In this document: piece after piece, positions 6,231-13,339 of the stretch
Layout: each line of letters begins with the position of its first letter
Numbering within the stretch: position 1 is the stretch's first letter
Source: Candidatus Thorarchaeota archaeon
Lineage (GTDB): Archaea > Asgardarchaeota > Thorarchaeia > Thorarchaeales > Thorarchaeaceae
Assembly (NCBI GenBank): GCA_016839345.1
Contig: JAEOUL010000120.1
Location: 1 to 21,903 of the forward strand
Direction: 5' to 3'
DNA: 21,903 nucleotides
Program-made: the position numbers and the translations under genes
The notes under the pieces: model-generated
What the model was told of the DNA's origin: nothing
Databases searched by the model: none
Seen by the model: only the letters and a program-made list of their open reading frames with translations

Positions 6231-8255
6231 GTGCAATTGCGGGTAGCGGCACTTCTAGTTATTTTTCTATTAATTGGACAGGTTGGTGTAATTAGTGAAT
6301 TGAACATTCTTGAAATGAACCACAGTTCCAATAGTATACCATCGAGTTTATCGTTTGAAAATATCATCGAGGACACATACTTTGATTCTGAGCCGAGTAC
6401 AGTCATAAATGGAACTTCAGGCGAGTTTTCTTCCAATTATCACCACGCAGCGGATGAGGAGGATTTCAACTATATAGAACTCACATGGGACCATGTTGCC
6501 AACACCCCTCTAGACTTTAGAGTTGAGGCAGATGCAGATGGTGTACTCCCGGATTGCTTTGATTTCATCTATTTCTATCAAGAGTTTGATTGGCCATCAA
6601 ATGAGATACCGCTTGAAGCCGAGTTCAATTTCAATCTTAGCACAACTCTAGAGGGGTCTTTTGCAACCGAGCCGTATGGAAACCTGATGTTTAAAGTCTA
6701 TGTTTGGATGATTGATTCATCAGGAAACTGGATATTGGTATATGACACGAGAGATGCTGCATACAGCGAGTCCTATCAAGATCGAAGAGTGAACTTCAAC
6801 TATATTGCTATGCAACAGACTTGGGGAGGAATGATTGAGAATTCCTCTGGTCTTCAGGAAGACCCAGAGGACGTCGTACAGGTTGCTATAGGCTTGGCTC
6901 CTAGGTTTTATTTTGAATCATTTCAATATATTCACCCTTGGGAGTTTTATAATGGAGCAGTCAGTATTCGAATCAGTGGCATGGAACTTTGGGTTTACAT
7001 GGATCAAGAACCAGATCCCTCACAAGTTCTCACCCCTCTGTACAACAGTACATGGGAATATTCGTTGCGAGAGGTCTTTCCAGACATTCCGGAAGAGTAT
7101 GAAAACTCCACCGATTGGTTCAAAGACATTCAGACAGATGCAGATGGGTCAGTCTATGTCCTTTGTGACACTAGTTCGAGCTACGAATACTTCAATGAAA
7201 CTGGACGCTCCTACTCTTCGCAGTTCTTGTTGAGATACTCTACACAACTTGAGCTTCTCTGGGCAAAGCCCTTAGGAAATATGACTCACGGACATGCTTT
7301 GACAGTTCATGATGGATATATCTATACCACGGGATACATCTCCACGGATGATGAGTACCATAATCTAATAGTCGCGAAGTGGTCATCAGACGGTGATATA
7401 GTTTGGCAGACTGAATGGGGTGGAATCTATACTGAGGAAGGATCAGCAATCACAGTCGCTCCTGACAACAGCGTCTATGTCTGGGCGGCATACTACAATA
7501 ATAGATTTGAACCTGAATTCTGGAAGTCATCATTCCTGAAGTTCGACTCAGCAGGAATATTGTTGTGGAACAAAACAAGTGTGGTTCCTCTGATGCCAGT
7601 ACGGGCAATGTTGGAAATGCAGCCTGATGGAATGTATAGTTGGGACACATACAATGTTGAGAAACGCAACCTCACCTGCGAGCCTATCTGGAATATCAGT
7701 CGCATAGCATTTGCTGCTAACTTCGATGAAAGAGGAAATATCTACGTTGCCGCTTTTTGGTATTGGAAAGAACCAGAAGCGATTTTCCCTGAATGGGGGA
7801 CGACGATAAGTAAGTGGAACTCAGACGGAGTTGAATTATGGCACAGTAATTATTCCATCCCGTTGACAGATGGCAATTACATGAATTTCCGGTGCGGGTC
7901 CATCGATGTGGCCCCTGATGGAAGTGTCCTAGCGATACTGCATGAAATGGAACTTACGTACGAATATCATATAGTTAAACTCGACTCAACTGGAGTTTTC
8001 ATCTGGGACAAGATAATAGGAGATAAGAGATGGCCAGTCTATGGAGGGGCAGAACCAATATTACACATGGCAGAGAACGGACTTGCATATGTTGGATATC
8101 AACGCTATGGAGATTATGGGATTGAAGTAGCCGTGTGGGCGTTCATCGTTGGACCATACAATCAGGGAATAGACTCGCAACTCCTGATAATTGTTGGAGT
8201 TTCGGGAGCGGCTCTCGTAGCAGTAATTTTGGTCTGCAACAAGAAGTACAAATGA
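6231..8255 (+). CDS. Large secreted, C-terminally anchored beta-propeller-like surface protein
   Basis: A 674-residue surface protein. The GTG at 6231 is supported by GGAGG (6218-6222) 8 nt upstream. Residues 1 to about 22 are a signal peptide (LRVAALLVIFLLIGQVGVIS). Residues about 60-250 form an Asn-, Asp- and aromatic-rich domain with beta character that I cannot name. From about 290 the protein has propeller-blade-like repeats: VLCDTSSS, LLRYSTQLELLWAKPLG, VAKWSSDGDIVWQTEWGG, SFLKFDSAGILLWNKTS, ISKWNSDGVELWHSNY and IVKLDSTGVFIWDKIIG, a K-x-D/S-G-x-x-x-W pattern spaced about 45-75 residues. A transmembrane helix (LLIIVGVSGAALVAVILV) and CNKKYK close the protein. There are many N-x-S/T sites. 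Likely an extracellular binding or adhesion protein; ligand unknown. Confidence 0.75.
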   Translation: MQLRVAALLVIFLLIGQVGVISELNILEMNHSSNSIPSSLSFENIIEDTYFDSEPSTVINGTSGEFSSNYHHAADEEDFNYIELTWDHVANTPLDFRVEADADGVLPDCFDFIYFYQEFDWPSNEIPLEAEFNFNLSTTLEGSFATEPYGNLMFKVYVWMIDSSGNWILVYDTRDAAYSESYQDRRVNFNYIAMQQTWGGMIENSSGLQEDPEDVVQVAIGLAPRFYFESFQYIHPWEFYNGAVSIRISGMELWVYMDQEPDPSQVLTPLYNSTWEYSLREVFPDIPEEYENSTDWFKDIQTDADGSVYVLCDTSSSYEYFNETGRSYSSQFLLRYSTQLELLWAKPLGNMTHGHALTVHDGYIYTTGYISTDDEYHNLIVAKWSSDGDIVWQTEWGGIYTEEGSAITVAPDNSVYVWAAYYNNRFEPEFWKSSFLKFDSAGILLWNKTSVVPLMPVRAMLEMQPDGMYSWDTYNVEKRNLTCEPIWNISRIAFAANFDERGNIYVAAFWYWKEPEAIFPEWGTTISKWNSDGVELWHSNYSIPLTDGNYMNFRCGSIDVAPDGSVLAILHEMELTYEYHIVKLDSTGVFIWDKIIGDKRWPVYGGAEPILHMAENGLAYVGYQRYGDYGIEVAVWAFIVGPYNQGIDSQLLIIVGVSGAALVAVILVCNKKYK

Positions 8256-8258
8256 AAA

Positions 8259-8561
8259 TCATGGCTTGCATAGGATGACAAGTTCGTTTACTCGAGGAAT
8301 TACGACTTTAGTATCTGGAACTTCGTACTCGACGAGATCCTTGAATTTCTGACGCTGTTCATCGTCACCGTGTATTGCGACTGCAAATGTGGGTTTTATG
8401 TCCATGACCATTGCAAGAGCCACGCTGGGATGACATGTTGGAGAGGGTGTTCCAGTTGGGAGAAACGCCACATCTACCTTCTTCTTACCCACAGGCCAGT
8501 AACCTGAGTCAGCAGCATGGAAGACCTTCAGTCGTCCAATCGATACCCTGAGGCTAAACAA
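8259..8561 (-). pseudogene. Truncated metallo-beta-lactamase copy (C-terminal part only)
   Basis: About 97 codons match residues 147-242 of the intact metallo-beta-lactamase at 9854-10582, for example GRLKVFHAADSGYWPV, PTGTPSPTCHPSVALAM and RVNELVILCKP. The part before the shared RV[S/T]IG is missing, and with it the HxHxDH zinc motif, so it cannot be an active hydrolase. Homology stops abruptly near 8549, where the LRR gene ends on the same strand (stop at 8554-8556). The only start is a TTG overlapping that stop, without an SD. The frame is still open, so loss may be fairly recent or the fragment may still be read through coupling. It lies 3 nt from the stop of the convergent propeller gene. 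Confidence 0.75.
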
Positions 8562-9468
8562 CCCGTATCTTCTTTCTTAATTTCTCTAGACCAGTTGGCC
8601 ATACCTGACTATTGGTTGTTTCCTTGATTACAAGTTCAATTGACCCTGAAATAAGACTCTCTAATCTACTACATTTGAGAAGAGGAGTTACATCTACTGT
8701 TTTGATAGAATTCATTGACAAGTCAACCACTTCAAGTTTGAAGCATCCACTTAGAGGACTAAGGTCGATTTCAGTGAGTTGATTCTCACTTAAATCAAGA
8801 AAATTCAGAGAATTGCAATTATCAAGAGGAGACAAATCAATCCATCTCAAATCGTTTGCCTTGAGATTGAGTTCTTCGAGAGAAAATAACTCTTGAAGTG
8901 GACCTAGCTCTATGTCTTCCAATTGGTTAGCAACAAGATTCAGGATTGAAAGCTGTTTGCAGGTGTGTAATGGAGATAAATCAATTGATGTGAGGTAATT
9001 CCCACCTAGGTCAAGATATGAAAGCGCTAGACATTTTCCAAGTGGTGTTAGGTCTATTTGTTGTATATGATTTGAGTGTAAAATTAATCTTCTTAGAAGT
9101 TTACAGGATTCTAGGGGGGTTAAATCAATCTCATTTATACGATTGAAGCTTAAGTTTAATTCCTCAAGCCATTCTTTTGCTGAAAGCAGGTTGAGATCAA
9201 ACTCCTTAATCTTAGAAAGACTCAAATCGATGGTAGTTTTGACAGCTCTTATTTGTCCATTTTCATACACATCTCTGATATCTCGTTTTTTGTGAAACTT
9301 ACCAAAAATCCAGAGTCTGATATAATAGAGAATACCACCTGCACCTAAAAATATGAAAAGAAGATGACGCGATGCAATATTGGTATCAAAAATGAAATAT
9401 ACCATAATTGTCAGGATTAGTGCTCCAACACAAATGAATATACACTCAACCTCTGCGCCGATTTTCAT
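8554..9468 (-). CDS. Membrane-anchored leucine-rich-repeat protein
   Basis: A protein of 304 residues from the ATG at 9468; a GTG three codons upstream is an alternative start, and neither has a strong SD. Two transmembrane helices near the N-terminus (about 8-28 and 35-55) are followed by a basic KFHKKR stretch, which suggests the rest faces the cytosol. Residues about 78-278 are about eight LRRs with a 24-residue period and the consensus LxxLxLxxNxLxxIDLSPLxxC. The terminal segment QVWPTGLEKLRKKIRVV looks like a short cap. LRRs normally bind proteins; no catalytic domain is seen. The gene directly abuts a truncated metallo-beta-lactamase copy and has a gene-free gap upstream, as if it had been inserted. 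Partner and role are unknown. Confidence 0.85.
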   Translation of the reverse strand: MKIGAEVECIFICVGALILTIMVYFIFDTNIASRHLLFIFLGAGGILYYIRLWIFGKFHKKRDIRDVYENGQIRAVKTTIDLSLSKIKEFDLNLLSAKEWLEELNLSFNRINEIDLTPLESCKLLRRLILHSNHIQQIDLTPLGKCLALSYLDLGGNYLTSIDLSPLHTCKQLSILNLVANQLEDIELGPLQELFSLEELNLKANDLRWIDLSPLDNCNSLNFLDLSENQLTEIDLSPLSGCFKLEVVDLSMNSIKTVDVTPLLKCSRLESLISGSIELVIKETTNSQVWPTGLEKLRKKIRVV

Positions 9469-9477
9469 TGAAACCAC

Positions 9478-9853
9478 ATCTGTTTGTTTATTGAATTATC
9501 TCTAAGCTTCCTCTTACTGACTGGTATCTTCTTCTCCTTCTTCTCAACCCATACATCCCCTTTCCACAAGTCACTCTCAATTACCTCCTAAATCAATCAG
9601 CTCAGACATCACTAATAACTTGTTACGTCACTTCAGAACGCGACGAGAGTGCTCTGAAACTAGCGACCTTCTTTTCAATCACTAAGAACACCGGCACTAA
9701 TCCTTAATCGATAGGTATATGGACATTCCTCGCAAACTCAAAGTTAGATAGAGATAGATATTCAATACTAGTTACTTACTACTCGCGATTTCACCGTATG
9801 ATGTAATATACATCCGAAAAAAAGATGACCTGCAGTAGTATCCTAGAACGTAT
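9478..9853. other. Gene-free 376-nt stretch with possible gene remnant
   Basis: No convincing gene is seen on either strand. On the minus strand a frame from about 9590 to 9468 reads SDLWKGDVWVEKKEKKIPVS followed by KRKLRDNSINKQMWFQ and stops inside the LRR start. It looks like protein, and TAGGAGGTAA lies just upstream, but no ATG/GTG start fits that frame, so it may be a decayed small gene. A weak hairpin (TTCAGA 9632-9637, TCTGAA 9653-9658) is the only notable fold. The part next to 9853 is AT-rich and follows the metallo-beta-lactamase stop. Confidence 0.4.
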
Positions 9854-10582
9854 TCATGGCTTGTTCAAGATAACAAGTTCGTTCACATTGGGAATTATGA
9901 CCTGAGTTTCAGGTAACTCGTGATTAACAAGGTCCTTGAACTTCTGGTATTCCTCATTTTTGCCATGAACTGCCACAGCGAAAGAGGGTCGAATGTCCAT
10001 GGCCATAGCGAGAGCCACACCCGGATGACATGTAGGTGATGGTACTCCTGTTGGAAGAAAGGCTGCATCGACTCTGTCTTTCCTAACAGGCCAGTAGCCT
10101 GAGTCAGCGGCGTGGAAGACCTTCAGTTGTCCAATCGTGACTCGACACTGAATGATTGGACGTGGATGCACCCCTCTATGCAACTCAACTTTAATACCAT
10201 CAAGCGTGAACTTTGGTCCATCCCGTATACTTTGAAACAGCTCCGGTCCTGAGAGAATCTTCTCATGAGGGATTCGAGAGCGTAGTTCATCCACCATATT
10301 GTACTGGCTGATGATGGTGGCTTCTGTGGTCTTGTAAAGAGCCACAGCATTACTGAGGTTATAGTGGTCGAAATGATTATGACTGTAGGTGATGAGGTCA
10401 AGAAACCTGATGTGCCTCTTGACCTTGGAGAATAGATTTGAGGGGTCGAAAGCAACAACCTTGTTCTTCGTCCGAAGTAAAATTCCAGCATATCCTGTAT
10501 AGATGAAAGCAAACTCTTTGGAACCCAATTTCGCATCATAGAACTCATCTATGCTCTGTGCAAGACTGATCTCTCCTGTCAT
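9854..10582 (-). CDS. Metallo-beta-lactamase-fold hydrolase (UlaG/L-ascorbate-6-phosphate lactonase-like)
   Basis: A 242-residue intact metallo-beta-lactamase-fold protein, probably a zinc hydrolase in the cytosol. The zinc motif is SHNHFDHYN (HxHxDH at 68-73), with further likely ligands at H139 (RGVHP), H157/D160 (FHAADSGYW) and H206 (AVHG). The strand-rich start FAFIYTGYAGILLRTKNKVVAFDPS and the PTGxPSPTCHP segment (177-187) are typical of the UlaG-like branch. The ATG follows AAGGAG with about 9 nt spacing. A truncated paralogue lies 1.3 kb downstream beyond the LRR gene. Substrate is unknown; UlaG-like proteins include lactonases, phosphodiesterases and other hydrolases. The next gene (the GlmM-type mutase) is divergent, with 149 nt between starts. 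Confidence 0.8.
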   Translation of the reverse strand: MTGEISLAQSIDEFYDAKLGSKEFAFIYTGYAGILLRTKNKVVAFDPSNLFSKVKRHIRFLDLITYSHNHFDHYNLSNAVALYKTTEATIISQYNMVDELRSRIPHEKILSGPELFQSIRDGPKFTLDGIKVELHRGVHPRPIIQCRVTIGQLKVFHAADSGYWPVRKDRVDAAFLPTGVPSPTCHPGVALAMAMDIRPSFAVAVHGKNEEYQKFKDLVNHELPETQVIIPNVNELVILNKP

Positions 10583-10711
10583 TTGTAGTCGCTCCTTCTA
10601 ACAGAAAAGGAGCTGACCGCCCGTTAATAATGAGGATTTGTGTTTGCGCATGTAGATTGAGACTTTCTCTTCGACAGAATACAGTAGGTATCTTTTTCTC
10701 TGAATCTACAT

Positions 10712-10722
10712 GGAGAGGTGAT
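10712..10722 (+). promoter_or_regulatory. Strong Shine-Dalgarno site of the phosphohexomutase gene
   Basis: GGAGAGGTGAT ends 9 nt before the ATG at 10732 and contains the full AGGTGA complement of the 16S rRNA 3' end. It fixes the start of the mutase gene. Confidence 0.6.
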
Positions 10723-10731
10723 GTGTGACTC

Positions 10732-12108
10732 ATGACTGACAAGCTTTTTGGGACAACGGGCGTGAGAAAGATTTACGGGGAGGAATTCGACCTTGAGATG
10801 GCTCTGAATTTAGGAAAAACCTTAGGGACATATGTTCAGAGTGGAACTGTCCTAATTGCCAGAGACGCTAGAACTACTGGACTCATGGTCGCAGATGCAC
10901 TAGCTGCAGGAATAATGTCAACAGGGGTCAATGTTGTTCGAGGAGGGATAATTCCAACACCAACACTTGCATTTGGTACTATGAAACATGGGTTTGATGC
11001 GGGTCTCATAGTGACGGCATCTCATAACCCACCCGAATATACAGGTGTGAAATTCTGGTCTAGAAGCAGCATGGGGTATACTCCAGAGGAAGAAAAGAAA
11101 CTCGAAGAGATATACGAAGCCAAGAGATTCAAAGTGGCAAGTTGGGATGCACTTGGAATAGAAACTAAGCTCGAGAACATAGTGAATGAACATATTGAAG
11201 CCATTCTTGAGATGTGTGATGCAGAACTTATCCGCTCCAAATCATTCAGAGTTATTGTAGACCCAGGGAATGGTGCAGCAAGCGTATTGACTCCCTACTT
11301 GATGCAACGGCTCAATTGTAGTGTAGTTACGATAAATGGTCAACTTGATGGTCATTTTCCGGGAAGACCTTCAGAACCCGATGAGGAATCTCTTGGAGAT
11401 CTAATCAATATGATAAGGAAAACTGGAGCAGCTCTCGGGATTGCTCATGATGGAGACTCTGACAGAGTAGTCTTTGTGACGGAGAATGGAGAGGTAATTC
11501 GGGGAGATAGAACCATTGCACTTCTGGCTCAACAGGCTCTGATTGAATCAAAGAATAAGACTATTGTAACTACTGTTGACAGCTCAGTAGCTTTGGATGA
11601 AACAGTTGAGAAGTCGGGAGGAAAGATAATTCGAACTCCTGTCGGTGATATTCAAGTTGCTATAAAAGTCGGTGAAACCAAGGGAGTCATGGGAGGAGAA
11701 GCTTGTGGGGTATTTATTTTCCCTGAAGCTCATCTTGCTCCAGAACCATTCTTAGCATCATGCAAAGTCCTAGAACTTATGGCAAAAACAGGCAAGACAT
11801 TCGGAGAATTGATTTCGAAAATTCCAAAGTACCCGATTCTAAGAAGCAAATTGAAGTGTCCCAACGAAAAGAAACTAGTAGTAATGGAAGCATTAGCAAC
11901 CATACTCCCTAAGGAAATGAAGGACCCAGTAGAAGTCCTGAGAGTGGATGGTTTGGGTATTTCATTGAAACAGGGATGGGTGCTTGTAAGACCTTCTGGA
12001 ACAGAACCAGTTATCAGAATAACATGCGAAGGTCCTACTGAGGATATTTCAGAAGAAATCCTCAAAAATGCAGAAGATATTGTAAATTCCACAATAAACT
12101 CAATGTAG
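10732..12108 (+). CDS. glmM: Phosphoglucosamine mutase / phosphohexomutase (archaeal GlmM type)
   Basis: A 458-residue alpha-D-phosphohexomutase. All four active-site loops are present: TASHNP (95-100, with Ser97 as phosphoserine), DGDSDR (240-245, Mg2+ binding), GGEACG (321-326, sugar binding) and RPSGTEP (420-426, phosphate binding). It would interconvert hexose-6-phosphate and hexose-1-phosphate; the GlmM reaction is glucosamine-6-P to glucosamine-1-P, on the way to UDP-GlcNAc. Archaeal members can also act on glucose or mannose phosphates, and the GGEACG loop does not settle this. It is cytosolic. Its position 2.6 kb before bshA, which uses UDP-GlcNAc, fits a glucosamine role but does not prove it. 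The coiled-coil gene follows after 50 nt with its own TATA-like box. Confidence 0.85.
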   Translation: MTDKLFGTTGVRKIYGEEFDLEMALNLGKTLGTYVQSGTVLIARDARTTGLMVADALAAGIMSTGVNVVRGGIIPTPTLAFGTMKHGFDAGLIVTASHNPPEYTGVKFWSRSSMGYTPEEEKKLEEIYEAKRFKVASWDALGIETKLENIVNEHIEAILEMCDAELIRSKSFRVIVDPGNGAASVLTPYLMQRLNCSVVTINGQLDGHFPGRPSEPDEESLGDLINMIRKTGAALGIAHDGDSDRVVFVTENGEVIRGDRTIALLAQQALIESKNKTIVTTVDSSVALDETVEKSGGKIIRTPVGDIQVAIKVGETKGVMGGEACGVFIFPEAHLAPEPFLASCKVLELMAKTGKTFGELISKIPKYPILRSKLKCPNEKKLVVMEALATILPKEMKDPVEVLRVDGLGISLKQGWVLVRPSGTEPVIRITCEGPTEDISEEILKNAEDIVNSTINSM

Positions 12109-12131
12109 TTATTATTCTAATGCAAAGAAGG

Positions 12132-12138
12132 TTTATAG
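12132..12138 (+). promoter_or_regulatory. TATA-like box for the coiled-coil protein gene
   Basis: TTTATAG lies 24 nt (box centre to A of ATG) before the start at 12159. That is the distance expected for a leaderless transcript beginning at or next to this ATG. It suggests the gene is transcribed apart from the mutase gene. Confidence 0.4.
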
Positions 12139-12158
12139 CGGTACCATAACTTCACATC

Positions 12159-12563
12159 ATGAATTACGGGGTCAATCTAATGCCAGATGAAAAGAAAGAG
12201 CTTGAAGATTCTATCCTAGAAGAGTTTGAATGGGCTTTGCAAGACCCCAACGAACAGAAAATCCGTCAACTTGGAGAAGTAGTGAGTATCATTACAACTA
12301 AGCTGACAGAGGCTATTACAAACCTCCAGATTACTGTCATGGATTTAGAGAGCAAAGTTAGTGCAATGGAGAGCAGGATGTCCTCGATGGCAGCTCGTGG
12401 TCCCGCCGTTGCAGATCCTGCAGCAGCCGGAGGAGAACCAATCCCAACAATGGAAAAAGCTCCCACTCCACAACCAGCTGGAGCTCCAGGTGGCGGCATG
12501 AGTATGATGGGAGAACTCAAACAACTTCTTGCTGCAAGAAGAAGAAAAGCTGAAGGTGCTTAG
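12159..12563 (+). CDS. Small coiled-coil protein with Pro/Ala-rich linker and basic C-terminal motif
   Basis: A 134-residue protein in three parts. Residues about 8-80 are acidic and then a continuous heptad-like coiled coil (IRQLGEVVSIITTKLTEAI, TVMDLESKVSAMESRM). Residues about 82-112 are a disordered Pro/Ala/Gly linker. The C-terminus MSMMGELKQLLAARRRKAEGA is a short amphipathic basic helix. The layout recalls the eukaryotic WASH-complex subunit WASHC3 (CCDC53) or a protein ending in a WH2-like actin-binding helix. This rests on layout and weak similarity only. It has no membrane segment. The start at 12159 fits a leaderless transcript; ATG at 12180 is the alternative. It converges with bshB, with 1 nt between the stops. 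Confidence 0.75.
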   Translation: MNYGVNLMPDEKKELEDSILEEFEWALQDPNEQKIRQLGEVVSIITTKLTEAITNLQITVMDLESKVSAMESRMSSMAARGPAVADPAAAGGEPIPTMEKAPTPQPAGAPGGGMSMMGELKQLLAARRRKAEGA

Positions 12564-12564
12564 T

Positions 12565-13233
12565 CTAGATAAGACGATGAACACTGTTTTCCCGATAGAA
12601 TGGACCAGCATGTTCGGGAAGGGTTATTGAGAATGCCTCAGCTCGTTTGCAATTTGCTTGAACACCGCGTAAACGTGTTCGTGCATCATATAGTTTTTCA
12701 TAGAAAATGTCAGCTTTCTTAATCTGCGACTTGTGTTTTCTCAGTGCAGCTAGGGCAGCCTGATATGAGTCAGTGATATCAACGTGAACATTTGGTCTAG
12801 AGATCAACGTGTTGATTTCCATGTTATAGATGCGTTCGACTCTATGCGCATCCTCAAAGATAGTTGTATGAGATGCCCATTCTGCAGCCTCTTCCACAAT
12901 TCTAACACATTGCTGGTGATTGTGATTGTAGTCACCTGAATGGTGTGTAATGACGATCTGTGGTCGTGATTTCAAAATGGCTCCAACTACCTCATTCCTG
13001 AGATTCATGTCAATAGCAAAATCATCACGTACGCTTAGATAGAGGTTCGTGATACCAAGAATTCCACAGGCTTGTTTCAGCTCAGCATTTCTTTCCTCAT
13101 TTCCTGTCATACAATGTAGATCAACTTGTACACCTAGGTCTGTGTGCTTCTTTATAGTACCACCAGCACCTAGACTCTCATCATCAGGATGGGCAACTAC
13201 AACGAGGATTAATCCCTCATCCGAACCGCTCAT
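12565..13233 (-). CDS. bshB: PIG-L/LmbE-family N-acetylglucosaminyl deacetylase, probable BshB
   Basis: A 222-residue zinc deacetylase of the PIG-L/LmbE family. AHPDDE (14-19) gives the His-Asp zinc site and catalytic Asp, and HHSGDYNHNHQ provides the further zinc histidine. VDITDSYQAALAALRKHKSQ near the C-terminus matches the family. In bacillithiol synthesis BshB removes the acetyl group from GlcNAc-malate to give GlcN-malate. The assignment to this substrate comes mainly from its neighbour bshA, transcribed divergently 106 bp away, and bshC. The family also includes GlcNAc-inositol and other GlcNAc deacetylases. I prefer the ATG at 13233 because it starts just ahead of the core; a TTG at 13263 would add 10 residues and place an inverted repeat inside the coding region. 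Confidence 0.82.
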   Translation of the reverse strand: MSGSDEGLILVVVAHPDDESLGAGGTIKKHTDLGVQVDLHCMTGNEERNAELKQACGILGITNLYLSVRDDFAIDMNLRNEVVGAILKSRPQIVITHHSGDYNHNHQQCVRIVEEAAEWASHTTIFEDAHRVERIYNMEINTLISRPNVHVDITDSYQAALAALRKHKSQIKKADIFYEKLYDARTRLRGVQANCKRAEAFSITLPEHAGPFYRENSVHRLI

Positions 13234-13235
13234 AC

Positions 13236-13255
13236 ACAGTGGTGCTATCCACTGT
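13236..13255. promoter_or_regulatory. Perfect inverted repeat in the bshB/bshA divergent promoter region
   Basis: ACAGTGG (13236-13242), a 6-nt loop TGCTAT and CCACTGT (13249-13255) form a perfect 7-bp inverted repeat that begins 2 nt upstream of the bshB ATG. It could be an operator or, in the bshB mRNA, a hairpin that hides the start codon region. If bshB starts at the upstream TTG it would be coding sequence. Confidence 0.4.
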
Positions 13256-13339
13256 CTAATCAAGGTTTGCAGCTATTTTATTGTCGAGACCATTTGCCTT
13301 AAAGGGACAGGCGAAAGATGGAGAACGGAGAGTGAAAGG

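Noticed and set aside
8259..8561. Treating the short metallo-beta-lactamase ORF as a functional gene
   Set aside because: It lacks the HxHxDH half and an SD, and its only start is a TTG overlapping the LRR stop; a fragment of a duplicate explains it better.
9632..9658. TTCAGA/TCTGAA hairpin as a small RNA or attachment site
   Set aside because: Only six consecutive pairs with a long loop and no other support; expected by chance.
10123..10548. 141-residue minus-strand frame inside the metallo-beta-lactamase gene
   Set aside because: It is an out-of-frame reading of a gene with clear zinc motifs; its own composition (Ser-, Ile- and Arg-rich) shows no family features.
11730..12092. 120-residue minus-strand frame across the phosphohexomutase gene
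   Set aside because: It is the antisense shadow of a gene whose active-site loops are all intact.
13049..13339. In-frame extension of bshA by about 97 codons upstream
   Set aside because: It lies antisense within bshB, has no SD, and BshA proteins begin at the MRIGVNLYPSVGG segment, which has its own GGAG.
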